Positions 26,368 through 35,501 of a DNA stretch of 64,000 nt are shown here, in pieces. The stretch covers positions 930,001 through 994,000 of the forward strand of contig JACKET010000001.1 in assembly GCA_020632875.1 (NCBI GenBank). The letters run 5' to 3'. Position 1 is the stretch's first letter. The number at the start of each line of letters is the position of its first letter. The notes below the pieces were generated by a model. The model ran no database searches. It was not told the DNA's origin and worked only from the letters and a program-made list of their open reading frames with translations. Origin of the DNA: Alphaproteobacteria bacterium. GTDB lineage: Bacteria; Myxococcota_A; UBA796; GCA-2862545. The translations under genes were made by a program, and so were the position numbers.

Positions 26368-27902
26368 TCGAGGAACGCGGCGAGCTTCTCGCGGTAGCGG
26401 TGGGTGCGCACGACGAGCGCCGCGTCGGGCGCCTTGTCTTGATGCAGCAGCTTGTCGGCCGTGCCGCGCGCCTCGTCGTCGCGCCCGAGCCCGACGAGCG
26501 CCTCGCAGTGCTCGAGCGCCACGCGGAGCTGGTTGTCGCCCCACGCGCGGGCGAGGCCGAGCTTGGTGCGGGCCAGCGCGTCTTCGTAGCGCTTGGCGTC
26601 GTTCAGCAGCCCGGCGGCCTCGAGCAGGAAGGTCGGGTCGTCGGGGTGGGTGCGCGTCAGGCCGTCGAGGAACGCCACGGCGCCGTCGAGATCGCCCGAC
26701 TTCGCCCGGAGCGACGCGAGGAAGGTGAAGTGCGCGCGATCGAGGAAGTCGTCGCCCGAGAGGGACGCCTGGAGCGTGACGTACCCGGCGCCGTACAGCG
26801 TGCGCTGGTCGGCCTCGTCGGCGAGCTGCGCCGCGAAGTACAGCAGGTCGGCGGCCTCGAAGCCGTCGGCACCCGGGAGGGCGCGCTGGATGGCCTCGCG
26901 CAGCGGGCCCTTCGCGGCGTCGGTGTCGCCCCAGGGCCCCGCCCACGGGACCCACTCGAGCGCCTCGTCGGGCGCGTTCGTCGCGAGCCAGGTGGCGTCG
27001 TCGGGGTTCGGGTCGAGGCGGAACCGCGCGAGGTGCCCCGCGGCGGTGTCGCTGTCGGCGCTCGCGTCGAGCCAGGCTTCGAGGCCCTCTTCGACGTCGT
27101 CCTGCACCTGGGCCCACAGGCCCTCTGCGGCTTCGTCGGGCGTGAGCGCCTTCGGGTCTTCGGACGCCCAGTCGCGCTTCTCTTCGTCGGCCGCCGCGAG
27201 GAACGCGAGGAACTCCTCCTTCCCGGGGTAGCCCACCACCCGATCCAGCTCGTTGCCATCGGCGTCGACCACGACCACCGTCGGGTATCCGCCGACCTGG
27301 TAGCGGTCCTTGAGCGCCCAGCTCGTGGGATGGTCGACGTCGACGACCGCGAGCTGGAAGCCCTCGAGCAGGACGTCGGCATCGCGTGCGTGCAGGACCT
27401 CGGCGGCGAGGAGGTTGCACGGCGGGCACCACACCGCGGAGAAGTCGAGCACCACGAGCTCGCCGGTCTCCTTGGCCCTGGCGAAGGCGGCGTCGGCCCC
27501 GGTGCGGGCGTCGGTGTTGAACTCGGGCGCGGCGTGCGCGGCGCCGGCCTCGGCCACGGTGAGCGCGATGCGGCCCTTCTTCGCGTCGGGCGCCGTGCCC
27601 GAGAGTGCGAAGCGGCCGGGCGTGCACACGCCGCTCGCCTTGTCGCACAGCTGCAGCGACACCTCGCCCTCGAGGGTGCGGCCGCGCACCGCGCCGACCG
27701 CCATGCCGCCCGTGAGCTCGCCACCCGAGCCCGCGACGGTGAGCTCGCGCCCCTCCCACCGGAGGACGAGGTCGGCCGGTGCGTCTGCGCTGATCTCCAT
27801 CCCCGCGGGTGCCGTGACGACGAGCCGCGAAACGTCGCCCTTCCAGCCGATCTCGGCCGTCGGTGCCGCCGCGAGCGCCGCGGCGATGGACCCGAGCAAC
27901 AC
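26364..27902 (-). CDS. Exported thioredoxin-fold protein with C-terminal TPR-like region
   Basis: The start is placed at the GTG 27900-27902, which gives VLLGSIAAALAAAP as a signal peptide, with GGAGG seven bases ahead; a longer ATG start (27932) lacks a good SD. The product (about 512 residues) has an N-terminal beta-rich region (about 20-120; LQLCDKASGVCTPGRF). A thioredoxin/DsbD-gamma-like domain follows, with the redox centre WCPPC (Cys159/Cys162) and the cis-Pro loop GGYPTVVVV. A long helical TPR-like half has DDPTFLLEAAGLLNDAKR and YEDALARTKLGLAR. It resembles periplasmic thiol-disulfide proteins fed by DsbD-type reductases, but it has no membrane domain of its own. Confidence 0.85.
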   Translation of the reverse strand: MLLGSIAAALAAAPTAEIGWKGDVSRLVVTAPAGMEISADAPADLVLRWEGRELTVAGSGGELTGGMAVGAVRGRTLEGEVSLQLCDKASGVCTPGRFALSGTAPDAKKGRIALTVAEAGAAHAAPEFNTDARTGADAAFARAKETGELVVLDFSAVWCPPCNLLAAEVLHARDADVLLEGFQLAVVDVDHPTSWALKDRYQVGGYPTVVVVDADGNELDRVVGYPGKEEFLAFLAAADEEKRDWASEDPKALTPDEAAEGLWAQVQDDVEEGLEAWLDASADSDTAAGHLARFRLDPNPDDATWLATNAPDEALEWVPWAGPWGDTDAAKGPLREAIQRALPGADGFEAADLLYFAAQLADEADQRTLYGAGYVTLQASLSGDDFLDRAHFTFLASLRAKSGDLDGAVAFLDGLTRTHPDDPTFLLEAAGLLNDAKRYEDALARTKLGLARAWGDNQLRVALEHCEALVGLGRDDEARGTADKLLHQDKAPDAALVVRTHRYREKLAAFLE

Positions 27903-28041
27903 CACAGGACCTCCATCCGAAGGCGACAACATAGTGCGCCAGCAGCGCGTGGAGCTTGAAAGGAATCGTCGCGAACGCCCGGTGTGGGTCGCCGCGACGG
28001 GAGGGTCGCGATAACCGGGTCCGACGATCCCGGAGGTCTAC

Positions 28042-28931
28042 GTGCGTTTCCTTGTGTTGTCCTCGCTCCTGCTCGGAGCGTGTGGTGGTGGCGGCGGCGC
28101 CACGAGCGTTCCCGGCGACTTCAAGCCCACCGGCGAGAAGCTGCTCACGGTCGACGGGAAGTACGACATCACCCAGGACATGGTCGACGCGGTCACCCGC
28201 CTGACCCCCGAGGCAGAGATCGAGTCGCTGAAGCAGTCCGGCAGCTACTCCACGATGGTCGAGCAGATCGGCCTCGGCGAGGTGCTCTACCGCGAAGCGC
28301 TGAAAGAGAACCTCCACAAGGATCCGGCCATCCAGAAGGCGCTGATGATGAAGGAGCGCGAGGCCTGGCCCAGGAGCTCCTGTCGAAGCGCGTCGAGTCC
28401 CGCATCACCCCCGAAGCGGTGCAGCGGCTCTACGACGAGCGCGGCGTGCAGTACAAGCGCCCGCAGGCGCGCGCCCGCCACATCCTCGTGCAGGAGGAGG
28501 CGCTCGCGAGCGAGATCATGAAGAAGCTCTCCGAGGGGGCCGACTTCGCCGACCTCGCGAAGGAGTACACGATCGACGCGCGCACCCGTGGCGAGGGCGG
28601 TGATCTCGGCTGGTTCCAGCGCGACAAGCTGATCGAGGAGGTCGCCGCGGTGGCCTTCGACGGCGAGATCGGCCAGCCCCAGGGCCCGGTCGAGACGCGC
28701 TTCGGCTTCCACATCATCGAGCCGATCGAGCGCCGCGACGCCATCCCGCTCGACGAAGTGCGTGGCGAGCTCGAGAACGAGCTCCGCAAGAAGGAGTACG
28801 GCGCGGTGATCGAAGAGGTCCGTGCCGGCCTGGCCTACGAGCGGTTCGGCGAGGTCAAGGAGATCCACGACAAGACCAGCGCGTGGGGCGCCAACGGCCC
28901 CGCGATGCCGCATCCCCCCGGAGACCACTGA
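28042..28931 (+). pseudogene. Parvulin-type peptidyl-prolyl isomerase lipoprotein, interrupted by a frameshift
   Basis: The N-terminal frame starts at GTG 28042 (SD GGAGG) with MRFLVLSSLLLGACGGGGGA, a lipobox GAC, and continues to about 28362. The homologous C-terminal part (QARARHILVQEEALASEIMK, GGDLGWFQRDKLIEEV, FGFHIIEPIERR: a complete PpiC/SurA-type rotamase domain) is in the next frame from about 28364 to the TGA at 28929-28931. One extra base near 28361-28371 (a C in GAGGCCTGG) would restore a continuous protein of about 297 residues. Either a recent mutation, an assembly error or, less likely, programmed frameshifting explains it. The enzyme would assist folding of exported proteins. 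Confidence 0.8.
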
Positions 28932-28933
28932 CC

Positions 28934-29716
28934 ATGGGTCGTCCCTGGATCTGCATCCTCGGCGCGTCTTCGGGGTTCGGTGCCGCCACGGCCCGCGCCT
29001 TCGCGCGCCAGGGCTACGGGATCTTCGGTGTGCACCTCGACCGGCGCAGCACGATGCCGGCGGTCGAGGCCCTCGTCGCCGAGCTCGAGTCGGCCGACGT
29101 GCCGGTCGTGTTCCACAACGCGAACGCGGCGGGCGACGAAGACCGCGAGGCGGGGCTGCAGCGCCTGCGCATGGCGATGCAGGAAGGCGACGACGTCCGC
29201 GTGCTGCTGCACTCGCTGGCGTTCGGAACGCTCCGCCCGCTGTTCACCGACGACGGCAAGCCGCTCGCCAAGCGCCAGCTCGAGATGACGCTCGACGTCA
29301 TGGCGAACACCCTGGTGTACTGGGCCCAAGACCTGGTGACCGGCGGATTCATGCGCGAGGGCGGGCGGATCTTCGCGATGACGAGCTCCGGGTCCATCGC
29401 GGCCTGGCCGGCGTACGGCGCCGTGAGCGCCGCGAAGTGCGCGCTCGAGTCCTACATCCGGCAGCTCGCCGTCGAGCTCGCGCCCCACGGCATCACCGCC
29501 AACGCCATCATGGCGGGCGTCACGCTCACGGCGGCGCTCGACAAGATCCCGGGCAACGACGAGATCGCGCGCCGCGCGCTCGAGCGCAACCCGTCCCGGC
29601 GCCTCACGATCCCCGAAGACGTCGCGCAGTGCCTGGTCGCGCTGAGCGGCCCCGGTACGGCCTGGATGACGGGCAACGTCCTGCGGGTCGACGGCGGCGA
29701 GTCGGTCTCGGGCTAG
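28934..29716 (+). CDS. SDR-family enoyl-ACP reductase (FabL/FabI-like)
   Basis: The 260-residue product from MGRPWICILGASSGFG has the NAD(P)-binding GASSGFGAATARAFA. Its catalytic Tyr/Lys are spaced as in enoyl-ACP reductases (YGAVSAAK: Tyr-x6-Lys) rather than the YxxxK of ordinary SDRs, and the C-terminal VDGGESVSG is also typical. The overall pattern (SSGSIAAWPAYGAVSAAK, LAVELAPHGITANAI) is closest to the FabL type. It would reduce enoyl-ACP in the last step of fatty-acid elongation. It begins 2 bp after the isomerase stop. A classical fabI is not seen in the window; whether this is the main reductase is unknown. Confidence 0.85.
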   Translation: MGRPWICILGASSGFGAATARAFARQGYGIFGVHLDRRSTMPAVEALVAELESADVPVVFHNANAAGDEDREAGLQRLRMAMQEGDDVRVLLHSLAFGTLRPLFTDDGKPLAKRQLEMTLDVMANTLVYWAQDLVTGGFMREGGRIFAMTSSGSIAAWPAYGAVSAAKCALESYIRQLAVELAPHGITANAIMAGVTLTAALDKIPGNDEIARRALERNPSRRLTIPEDVAQCLVALSGPGTAWMTGNVLRVDGGESVSG

Positions 29717-29732
29717 GTCGGAGGGCAGCCAC

Positions 29733-30272
29733 GTGGTCCCGCCGTACCTCACCGATCAGGAGCGCGCCGAGCGCGTCGCCATCCTCGTCGCCACCGAGAT
29801 CGCCCGCATCGTCGACGATCTCGAAGACCGGCAGCAGTTCCTGCTCGACCTCTGGGGCCGGCACCGCGAGCGCGGCCCGTTCCTCGACACGATCTTCAGC
29901 CGCTTCAGCTCGCTCACCTTCCGCGAGCTGGCGTTGCTCGAGCCCGACCTGATCCTCAAGGTCCAGGAGTTCTACCGCGAGCTCGAGGACTTCCGGATGT
30001 ACCTGCTGTTCACCGAAGCCATGCCCACCACCATGGGCGAGGCCTACCGGTGGCAGCTGCGGCGCCTGAAGGCGTACGCCGAGCAGGCCATCGACGCGCT
30101 CGGCGGCGAGCCCGAGCGCCCGGTGCTCGAGTTCCCCGAAGAAGAGGACGACGGCGGCAACGAGGCGCCGCTCCTCCACCTCGCGGCACTCGCCGACGAG
30201 GCGTCCGAGGAGGTTGCGGCGGGCCCCGACGCCGCGCCCGACACCGACGACGACGACGAGCCGGACGAATGA
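29733..30272 (+). CDS. Hypothetical acidic-tailed helical protein
   Basis: The 179-residue product from GTG 29733 (GGAGGG ahead) is helical in residues 1-130 (DQERAERVAILVATEIARIV, FRELALLEPDLILKVQEFYR). It ends in a strongly acidic low-complexity tail (DAAPDTDDDDEPDE). It has no signal peptide or membrane span and no recognised family. It lies 16 bp after the FabL-like gene and 23 bp before the symporter gene, on the same strand, so a shared transcript is likely. Confidence 0.7.
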   Translation: MVPPYLTDQERAERVAILVATEIARIVDDLEDRQQFLLDLWGRHRERGPFLDTIFSRFSSLTFRELALLEPDLILKVQEFYRELEDFRMYLLFTEAMPTTMGEAYRWQLRRLKAYAEQAIDALGGEPERPVLEFPEEEDDGGNEAPLLHLAALADEASEEVAAGPDAAPDTDDDDEPDE

Positions 30273-30295
30273 CCGGCAGGCCCGCCTAGGTCCCC

Positions 30296-32437
30296 GTGGA
30301 TCCGTTCGTCTACCAATTCGTGCTCGGCGGCGCCGTCTTCGGCGCGGGCATGCTGTACGCGTACGCACAGGGCTACCTGTCGCTCTCGGGCGAAGGCCTG
30401 CGCAACCTCGTGCTGATGGTCGGCGGGCTCGCGCTCATCGCGGCGGTGCAGGGCTATCTGCAGTACGCCCCCATGACCGTCGCGCCCGAGGTGGCGTACG
30501 ACGGTCCGCCCATCGAGAAGCGCGTGCTCGGCACGCCGCTCGACTACGGCATCATGGTCGCGTACTTCCTGGCGATGCTGTTCGTCGGCACGTTCTTCGG
30601 GCGCGGCCAGACCAGCACGAAGGACTTCTTCTTCGCCGGGCAGCGCTTCTCGTGGTGGCTCATCGCCGTGTCGCTCGTGGCGACGACCATCGGCAGCTAC
30701 TCGTTCGTGAAGTACAGCAAGATCGCGTTCGGCTTCGGCCTGGCGAGCACCCAGACGTACCTCAACGACTGGTTCTGGCTGCCGCTGCTGCTGTTCGGCT
30801 GGCTGCCCATCCTGTACTTCGGCCGGCTCACGAGCATCCCGGAGTACTTCGAGCACCGGTTCGGCCCGACCTCGCGGCGCGTCGTGACCGCCATGCTGCT
30901 CGTGTACCTGGTGGGCTACGTCGGCATCAACCTGTTCACGATGGGCGCCGCGCTGCACGTGCTGCTCGGGGTCGACGTGCTCCAGGCGGCCATCGTCGTG
31001 GCCGTGATCAGCGCGATCTACGTGACGTTCGGCGGCCAGACCTCGGTCATCATGACCGACCTGTTCCAGGGGCTGATGCTGCTCGCGACGGGCCTCGTCA
31101 TCCTCGCGCTCGGTGCCGACCGCCTCGGCGGCTTCGACATGCTCTGGGTGCACCTGCCGCGCTCGCACCGGATGGCGTTCCCGCCGTTCAACGCCGATCC
31201 TGCGTATCCGGCCGTCGGCATCTTCTGGCAGGACGCCATCGCCAACTCGGCGATGTTCTACTTCCTGAACCAGGGCATCCTGATGCGGTTCATGGCGGCC
31301 CGGTCGGTGCGCGAGGGCCGGCGCGCCGCCATCGCCGTGCTCGCGCTGCTGATGCCGCTCGCCGCGATGGTGGTGGCGTCGGGCGGCTGGGTCGGGCGCT
31401 CGTTCGTGCACGCCGGCCTGCTGCCCGACGACATCCCGGGCGACGACGTGTTCTTCGTCGTGGCCGAGATGCTCGCGATGCCCGGTGTGTTCGGGCTCAT
31501 CATGGCGGCCCTCACCGCGGCCCTCATGTCGACCGTCGACTCGCTCATCACGGCGATCGCGGCCATCGTCGTGAACGACGTGTACCGGCCGATCTTCCCG
31601 AAGGCCACCGAGGCCGAGCAGCTGCGGATGGCGCGCATCGCGTCGGTCGCCGTGACGCTCATCGGCGTCCTGCTGGTGCCGGTGTTCGCGGGGTTCGACA
31701 GCATCTACGCCGCGCACGGCGCGTTCACGGCCGCCATCACGCCACCGATGGTCGTCGCGCTGCTGTTCGGCGTGTTCTGGCGGCGCTTCACGCCGGCCGC
31801 GGCGCTCGCCACCATGATCGGTGCGGGCATCGCCATCGCGCACTCCATCTTCTTCCCCGAGGTCATCGCGCCCTTCGCCCACGGCGTGCCGATGAAGGGC
31901 GAGATGCTCACGGCGGCCGAGCGGATCGCGCTGTACCAGGCGGCGCTCGCGAACGGCGACTTCGGCGTGCTGCTCGAGGGGGCGAAGGCCTACAAGTTCA
32001 TGCGGGCCTTCTACGGGCTCGTCTGGGCCGTGGGGATCGGCGTGATCGTCACGATGGTCACGAAGCCCCGGTCGCTCGCCGAGATCCGCGGCTACGTGTG
32101 GGGCACGGTGCCCGACGCGCTGCGCCGCTACAAGGGCAGCGACGGCACCGAGACGTACTCGGCGTTCGTCGCCGCCGAGACCAAGACGGGCCCCGATCGC
32201 CGGGATGCCGACCTCGACCTCCCCGCGGCTCGGCTGTCGAGCGCCCTGGCGGTCGAGCTGACGGCCGGGGTGGGCGACCTCGTGTACGTGTGCGACCGAC
32301 GCGCGTGGCTCGGCGGGCTGCGGTCCCGTCACTGCGTCGTGAGCGAGGTGGTGCGCGAAGGCGGGAAGTGGATCGAGGTCCCCGCCGCAGTCGTGGACGA
32401 GGTCGGGAGGGACGTCCGGGTTCAGCGAATGTACTGA
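30296..32437 (+). CDS. Sodium:solute symporter family transporter
   Basis: The 713-residue membrane protein has about 13 hydrophobic spans of the SSS/SLC5 family. It carries the family stretch TKDFFFAGQRFSWWLIAVSL after TM2, SLVATTIGSYSFVKY, and the sodium-site helix LTAALMSTVDSLITAIAAIV. An extra 40-residue N-terminal hydrophobic pair and a cytosolic C-terminal tail (about 600-713, including VGDLVYVCDRRAWLGGLRS) extend it beyond the usual 500-550 residues. It imports a solute such as a sugar, amino acid or vitamin with Na+. The GTG start has a weak SD. Substrate unknown. Confidence 0.9.
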   Translation: MDPFVYQFVLGGAVFGAGMLYAYAQGYLSLSGEGLRNLVLMVGGLALIAAVQGYLQYAPMTVAPEVAYDGPPIEKRVLGTPLDYGIMVAYFLAMLFVGTFFGRGQTSTKDFFFAGQRFSWWLIAVSLVATTIGSYSFVKYSKIAFGFGLASTQTYLNDWFWLPLLLFGWLPILYFGRLTSIPEYFEHRFGPTSRRVVTAMLLVYLVGYVGINLFTMGAALHVLLGVDVLQAAIVVAVISAIYVTFGGQTSVIMTDLFQGLMLLATGLVILALGADRLGGFDMLWVHLPRSHRMAFPPFNADPAYPAVGIFWQDAIANSAMFYFLNQGILMRFMAARSVREGRRAAIAVLALLMPLAAMVVASGGWVGRSFVHAGLLPDDIPGDDVFFVVAEMLAMPGVFGLIMAALTAALMSTVDSLITAIAAIVVNDVYRPIFPKATEAEQLRMARIASVAVTLIGVLLVPVFAGFDSIYAAHGAFTAAITPPMVVALLFGVFWRRFTPAAALATMIGAGIAIAHSIFFPEVIAPFAHGVPMKGEMLTAAERIALYQAALANGDFGVLLEGAKAYKFMRAFYGLVWAVGIGVIVTMVTKPRSLAEIRGYVWGTVPDALRRYKGSDGTETYSAFVAAETKTGPDRRDADLDLPAARLSSALAVELTAGVGDLVYVCDRRAWLGGLRSRHCVVSEVVREGGKWIEVPAAVVDEVGRDVRVQRMY

Positions 32438-32462
32438 CGTCCGCGCCCGAGACCCGTATGCT
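32434..32462 (+). promoter_or_regulatory. Predicted sigma-70-type promoter for a leaderless transcript
   Basis: A -35-like CTGACG (32434-32439), a 17-base spacer and a -10-like TATGCT (32457-32462) precede the ATG at 32469 by exactly six bases. Transcription would therefore start at or next to the A of the start codon. There is no Shine-Dalgarno sequence. The hexamers match consensus at four of six positions each. Confidence 0.5.
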
Positions 32463-32468
32463 GCGCCC

Positions 32469-35400
32469 ATGCTGCTGTTGTCGTTCATTGCGCACGCCGC
32501 CGATTTCTGCGTCCCGACGGACTTCGATCCGGTGGCCGGATGCGTGGCGCGGGCGACCCTCGAGCAGGCGCTCTCCGACGCCAGCCCGGGCGACACGATC
32601 TGGCTCGATCCGGCGGTTCCCCTCGACGAGCCGGTGATCCTCACCGAGTCCATCACCATCCGCGGCACCGACGTGAACGCGAAGGGCCGCGTGGTGTGCG
32701 CCGAGGGCTCCGGAGACGGCGGCGCGATGAAGATCACGGGCGGCACGGTGTCGCTCGAGTTCCTCGAGTTCACCTGTGAGAAGGATGCGCGGGCGATCGA
32801 GATCGATGGGGGCAACGTCACGATCCGGCGGTCGGTCTTCCAGCGCGAGATCCCCGGCGAGGCCACGTCACTCAACGCCATCCTGTTGGTCTCGGGCTCG
32901 CTGTCGGTGGTCGCCAACACGCGGTTCCGCGAGTGGAACACGACCGGAGAGGCCGCCCACATCGGCGCCACGGCGCCCCTCGTCCTCGAGGACTCCTATT
33001 TCGAGGATGCAACCGGAATCGGGCAGGGTGGGGGCTCCGTCCACTTCCGCGCCCCGGGAGGGTCGCTCTCGATCACCCGCACCCAATTCGCGCGGAACTC
33101 CGCAGCCGGCGAGGGGGGCGGCGCGTTGTACGTGCGAGATGCGGCCGACGTCCAGATCGTCGACTCGATCTTCACGGCGAACCAGAGCACCGGAACGCGG
33201 GGCGGCGGCGCCATCTACGTCCACAACGACGGCGTCTCCATCGTGGGCTCCACCTTCGATGCCAACGGATCCACGCTCACGGGCGGGGCCATTCGACTCA
33301 ACCAGACCGGGCAGAGCACGTCGATCGCAGACTCCACCTTCGTGGGCAACACATCGGCCGCCGTGGGTGCGGCCATCTACGTCGTCGCAGGTGAACTGGT
33401 TTCGTCCGGCAATCGGTTCCAGGGCAATGCGGCCGTCGGCAACGGCGGCGCGCTCGGCGTTCTCGGTGTCTGGACCTCGACGGACGATCTGTTCTGCGAC
33501 AATACGGCAGCCTCGGGGGGCGCAGTCCTCGTCTCCACCGCAGCCGACGTGGACCTGCTTCGGCCGATCTTCGCGCGCAACCGTTCCACGAATCCCAGTG
33601 GCGGCGGGGCGGTCCACCAATCCGACGGGAACGCGGTGTTCGAGCACGCCACGTTCCTGGCGAACGATGGTGTGGGGTCGGATCGCGACGGAGGGTGGTG
33701 GAACACGGCCGGTGGCCTCGGGATCACGGTCACGAGCTCCGTGTTCGCCCACCACGAAGACGGAGCCGTGCGCGCGTCCTACGGCACGTGGGAGAAAAAC
33801 GCCTTCCTCCACAACGGCGACAACTGGGTCGGTGGCGTCACCCAGACCGCTCCGGTGACCACCGGCGAGGCGCGCCTCAATCCCCTCCCGGCGTGCACGC
33901 GCGATGCGTTCGCGATCGCGGCCCCCGACTCCGCCCTCATCGGCGCCGGGCTCGCCGGCTCCGACATCGGTGCCATCCCCTGGAACGGGGCCGACGATCC
34001 GGATGGCGACGGGTGGCACGGCACCGCCGACTGCGCGCCGGGCGACGCGAGCGCCTTTCCGGGGGCGCCCATCGGGCCGTCCGCCGGGGGGGACGGCATC
34101 GACCAGGACTGCAACGGGTTCGACGAGTGCTTCCTCGACGCCGACGGCGACGGCTACGGCTCCACGCTCGTCGACGACCTCGAAGGCGACGGCTGCGTCG
34201 GTCCCGACGAGGCGGCGGAGGGCGGCGACTGCGACGACCAGGACGCCGACGTCCACCCGGGCGCCGCCCTCGACGCGTCCGATGTCGACGACGGCCTCGA
34301 CCGCAACTGCGACGGCCGCGACGAGTGCTTCGAGAGCCTCGACCTCGACGCGGTCGGCTCGGCCGTCGTGATCGACGACGACGGCGACGACATCTGCAAC
34401 CCGGCGGCCGGCGAGGCCGAGATGACCGGGGACTGCGACGACCTCGACCCCGACGTGTTCCCGGGCAACGCCGAGACCTGCAACGGCGTCGACGACGACT
34501 GCGACGGCGATGTCGACGATGCCGACGCCGACCTGACCGCGTCCCTGTGGTACCCCGACGTCGATGGCGACGGCTTCGGAGACGACGCCGCCTCTCCCGT
34601 GGCCGCGTGCCTCCAGCCCTCCGACCACGTCGCCGTGGCGGGCGACTGCGACGACGCCGATGCCACCGTGTTCACCGGGGCTCCCGAGGCCTGTCCCGAC
34701 GGACTCGACAACGACTGCGACGGCCTCGTCGACGCGGCAGACCCCGACTACACCCCGGATCCCGTGGCCTATTGGCTCGACGACGACGGGGATGGCGTGG
34801 GCACGTCCGCCACCGAGGAGATCGTGTGCTCGGGCGCCCAGTCCGAGGGCTTCGTCCCCGCGTCGGTGGGGCTGGACTGCGACGACACGGACCCGGCGGT
34901 CAGCCCGCTCGCGGTCGAGGCCTGCGACGGCATCGACAACGACTGCGACGTGGCGATCGACGAGGACTTCACGCTGATCCCGACGTGGCCGGACCTGGAT
35001 TCCGATGGCTACGGCGACGACGCCGCGCGGCTCGACCTCTGCGCGGTGCCGCCCGATCGCATCACGGTCGGCGGCGATTGCGACGATGACGCGCCCGCCG
35101 TGAATCCCGGGGCCGACGAGATCTGCGACGGGATCGACAACGACTGCGACGGCACGACGGACGAGGGGATGGTGACGGTCACCACCTACGCCGACAGCGA
35201 CATGGACGGCTTCGGCGACGACGCGACGGAGCGCGTCGAGTGCGAGGTGCCCCCCGGGCGCGTGGATCGGGCGGGGGACTGCGACGACGCGGACCCCACG
35301 GTGTACGTGGGCGCCGAGGAGCAGTGCGACGACGTCGATCACGACTGCGACGGCGACGCCTCGCCCGACCAGCCGTGCGGCCGGGCGACGGGTTGCCGCT

Positions 35401-35492
35401 GCGACGTGCCGGGCGGTCCGGCGGGCTGGGTGCTGCTGCCGATCATCGCGCTGACGTCGCGCAGGCGCGCCACCGGCTGCTCGATCCGCTAG
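32469..35492 (+). CDS. Secreted beta-helix protein with MopE-type repeats and MYXO-CTERM-like tail
   Basis: The 1007-residue protein has a short signal (MLLLSFIAHAADF). Residues about 40-500 are a right-handed beta-helix of polymorphic-outer-membrane-protein style, with repeated GGA and FxxN turns (GGGALYVRDAADVQIVDS, GGAIRLNQTGQ). About seven MopE-like metal-binding repeats follow (pattern CDDxD, NPGADEICDGIDNDCDG, DxDGxG; PF11617 type). The end GCRCDVPGG, a hydrophobic stretch and SRRR resemble the myxobacterial MYXO-CTERM sorting signal. It would be exported and anchored on the cell surface, possibly binding calcium or another metal through the Asp-rich loops. It is directly followed by a longer paralogue. 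Confidence 0.87.
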   Translation: MLLLSFIAHAADFCVPTDFDPVAGCVARATLEQALSDASPGDTIWLDPAVPLDEPVILTESITIRGTDVNAKGRVVCAEGSGDGGAMKITGGTVSLEFLEFTCEKDARAIEIDGGNVTIRRSVFQREIPGEATSLNAILLVSGSLSVVANTRFREWNTTGEAAHIGATAPLVLEDSYFEDATGIGQGGGSVHFRAPGGSLSITRTQFARNSAAGEGGGALYVRDAADVQIVDSIFTANQSTGTRGGGAIYVHNDGVSIVGSTFDANGSTLTGGAIRLNQTGQSTSIADSTFVGNTSAAVGAAIYVVAGELVSSGNRFQGNAAVGNGGALGVLGVWTSTDDLFCDNTAASGGAVLVSTAADVDLLRPIFARNRSTNPSGGGAVHQSDGNAVFEHATFLANDGVGSDRDGGWWNTAGGLGITVTSSVFAHHEDGAVRASYGTWEKNAFLHNGDNWVGGVTQTAPVTTGEARLNPLPACTRDAFAIAAPDSALIGAGLAGSDIGAIPWNGADDPDGDGWHGTADCAPGDASAFPGAPIGPSAGGDGIDQDCNGFDECFLDADGDGYGSTLVDDLEGDGCVGPDEAAEGGDCDDQDADVHPGAALDASDVDDGLDRNCDGRDECFESLDLDAVGSAVVIDDDGDDICNPAAGEAEMTGDCDDLDPDVFPGNAETCNGVDDDCDGDVDDADADLTASLWYPDVDGDGFGDDAASPVAACLQPSDHVAVAGDCDDADATVFTGAPEACPDGLDNDCDGLVDAADPDYTPDPVAYWLDDDGDGVGTSATEEIVCSGAQSEGFVPASVGLDCDDTDPAVSPLAVEACDGIDNDCDVAIDEDFTLIPTWPDLDSDGYGDDAARLDLCAVPPDRITVGGDCDDDAPAVNPGADEICDGIDNDCDGTTDEGMVTVTTYADSDMDGFGDDATERVECEVPPGRVDRAGDCDDADPTVYVGAEEQCDDVDHDCDGDASPDQPCGRATGCRCDVPGGPAGWVLLPIIALTSRRRATGCSIR

Positions 35493-35501
35493 CATCGGGG
35501 C

